A DNA stretch of 5,698 bases from Lachnospiraceae bacterium (GTDB taxonomy: Bacteria; Bacillota; Clostridia; Lachnospirales; Lachnospiraceae): contig DOVG01000247.1 in assembly GCA_003520205.1 (NCBI GenBank), positions 1 through 5,698 of the forward strand, written 5' to 3'. Positions 5,276 to 5,698 of the stretch are shown here, in pieces; positions within the stretch are counted from its first letter, which is position 1; the number at the start of each line of letters is the position of its first letter. The translations under genes and the position numbers were made by a program. Under the pieces are notes generated by a model. It was not told where the DNA came from and did no database searches. It saw nothing but the letters and a program-made list of their open reading frames with translations.

Positions 5276-5374
5276 CCGGTGGGGCATAAGGTAGAGTTCA
5301 GTGATGATTATGTCAGGAATGACAGGAAAACTCGATGCTGACCTTATGCATGAAAAGCTGGCTTATGAATTCCA

Positions 5375-5698
5375 TCATCCCTTCGCGCGTGTCGGCTTTG
5401 AGAAGAAGAGCATCCGGATTCCGAAGCCAAGCTTGATCAGGCCATCTGCCATAAGGAAGATTGCTGTTGGAACCGATGACACTGCATATCCGCTTACAGC
5501 TACCGCTATGCAGCACGCTCCGAGTACAACCATCGAACGTCCATGCATAAAGTAGAAAATCAGGAAATGCACTCCTGTAGCAAGGCTAACTCCAAGCCAG
5601 ATCATTCTCCAGTTCCATGTCGGTATAAAGGGACCTGCAATCAGAAACATCAGTATAAAGAGCAGTGCGATACCCAAGTAGATCATCTTTATCTGGAA
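5375..5698 (-). CDS. Multi-helix integral membrane protein of unknown function (5' end outside window)
   Basis: The - strand frame is open from the window edge to a stop at 5375-5377, giving 107 visible residues. The ATG at 5686 has no ribosome binding site and is preceded by in-frame FQIK, so the true start is probably further right. Four hydrophobic segments are visible: 'IYLGIALLFILMFLIAGPFI', then one from the 'WRMIWLGVSLATGVHFLIFY' stretch, then around 'MVVLGACCIAVAVSGYAV', and 'AIFLMADGLIKLGFGIRMLF'. A short basic tail (SKPTRAKG) follows. The MHG after the second helix and the DG..K.GFG in the last one look like conserved family motifs. It may be one of the small clostridial DUF membrane families (DUF6609 is a guess), with no known function. 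Opposite-strand ORFs in this stretch are shadows. Confidence 0.65.
   Translation of the reverse strand, partial: FQIKMIYLGIALLFILMFLIAGPFIPTWNWRMIWLGVSLATGVHFLIFYFMHGRSMVVLGACCIAVAVSGYAVSSVPTAIFLMADGLIKLGFGIRMLFFSKPTRAKG

Noticed and set aside
5301..5555. + strand ORF of 84 residues opposite the right-edge membrane gene
   Set aside because: It lies antisense to a frame with clear membrane-helix structure, lacks a ribosome binding site, and its C-terminal half is low-complexity shadow sequence.
1..5698. CRISPR array, tRNA/rRNA genes, insertion sequence or integrase
   Set aside because: No regularly spaced repeats, no cloverleaf with CCA-adjacent acceptor stem, and no transposase or recombinase motif were seen on either strand.

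Overview
This AT-rich window looks like chromosomal DNA of a low-GC Gram-positive anaerobe, most likely a clostridium of the Lachnospiraceae type. The reasons are purine-rich Shine-Dalgarno sites, a LytTR/DUF3021 pair, a clostridial-style lipoprotein, an orphan RsmH-like methyltransferase and a DUF4405 cytochrome. This is inference from protein character; no ribosomal RNA or other taxonomic marker is present.

Left part, + strand (1-2140). The window opens inside the C-terminal half of an RsmH/MraW-family rRNA methyltransferase paralog (1-462). An AT-rich spacer with a weak promoter candidate follows. Next come a 20-residue ORF with a strong ribosome binding site, and a small membrane-protein gene readable only through two compensating frameshifts (703-993). 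The latter overlaps a LytTR DNA-binding regulator (983-1423). A DUF3021 four-helix membrane protein (1526-1960) follows, and a strong hairpin terminator closes the unit (2105-2138). The regulator and the membrane protein probably form a small LytTR/membrane-protein regulatory system.

Middle part, + strand (2141-3602). A near-consensus promoter carries two copies of a TGAC-N5-GTCA operator, which suggests a TetR- or MarR-type repressor. The operon behind it is wrecked. It holds a 40-codon ORF of unknown origin, the last ~60 codons of an aldo/keto reductase, a DUF4405 (flavinylation-associated) cytochrome gene with an in-frame amber stop, and a frameshifted C-terminal piece of an unrecognised protein. 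A long hairpin (3557-3602) lies between this stretch and the convergent gene to its right.

Right part, mostly - strand (3614-5698). A 479-residue secreted lipoprotein of unknown function is intact, with its own promoter (5132-5160). Beyond it is a + strand scrap carrying a flagellin-lysine-methylase-like cysteine motif, and then a - strand multi-helix membrane protein that runs off the window end.

The overall theme is one of decay. Three apparently intact or edge-cut gene units (methyltransferase, LytTR/DUF3021, lipoprotein) are separated by remnants of at least five other genes. I found no convincing new multi-gene system. The most notable items are the double-operator promoter driving a broken redox operon, the amber-interrupted cytochrome, the LytTR locus with its extra damaged membrane gene, and the non-canonical orphan RsmH paralog.
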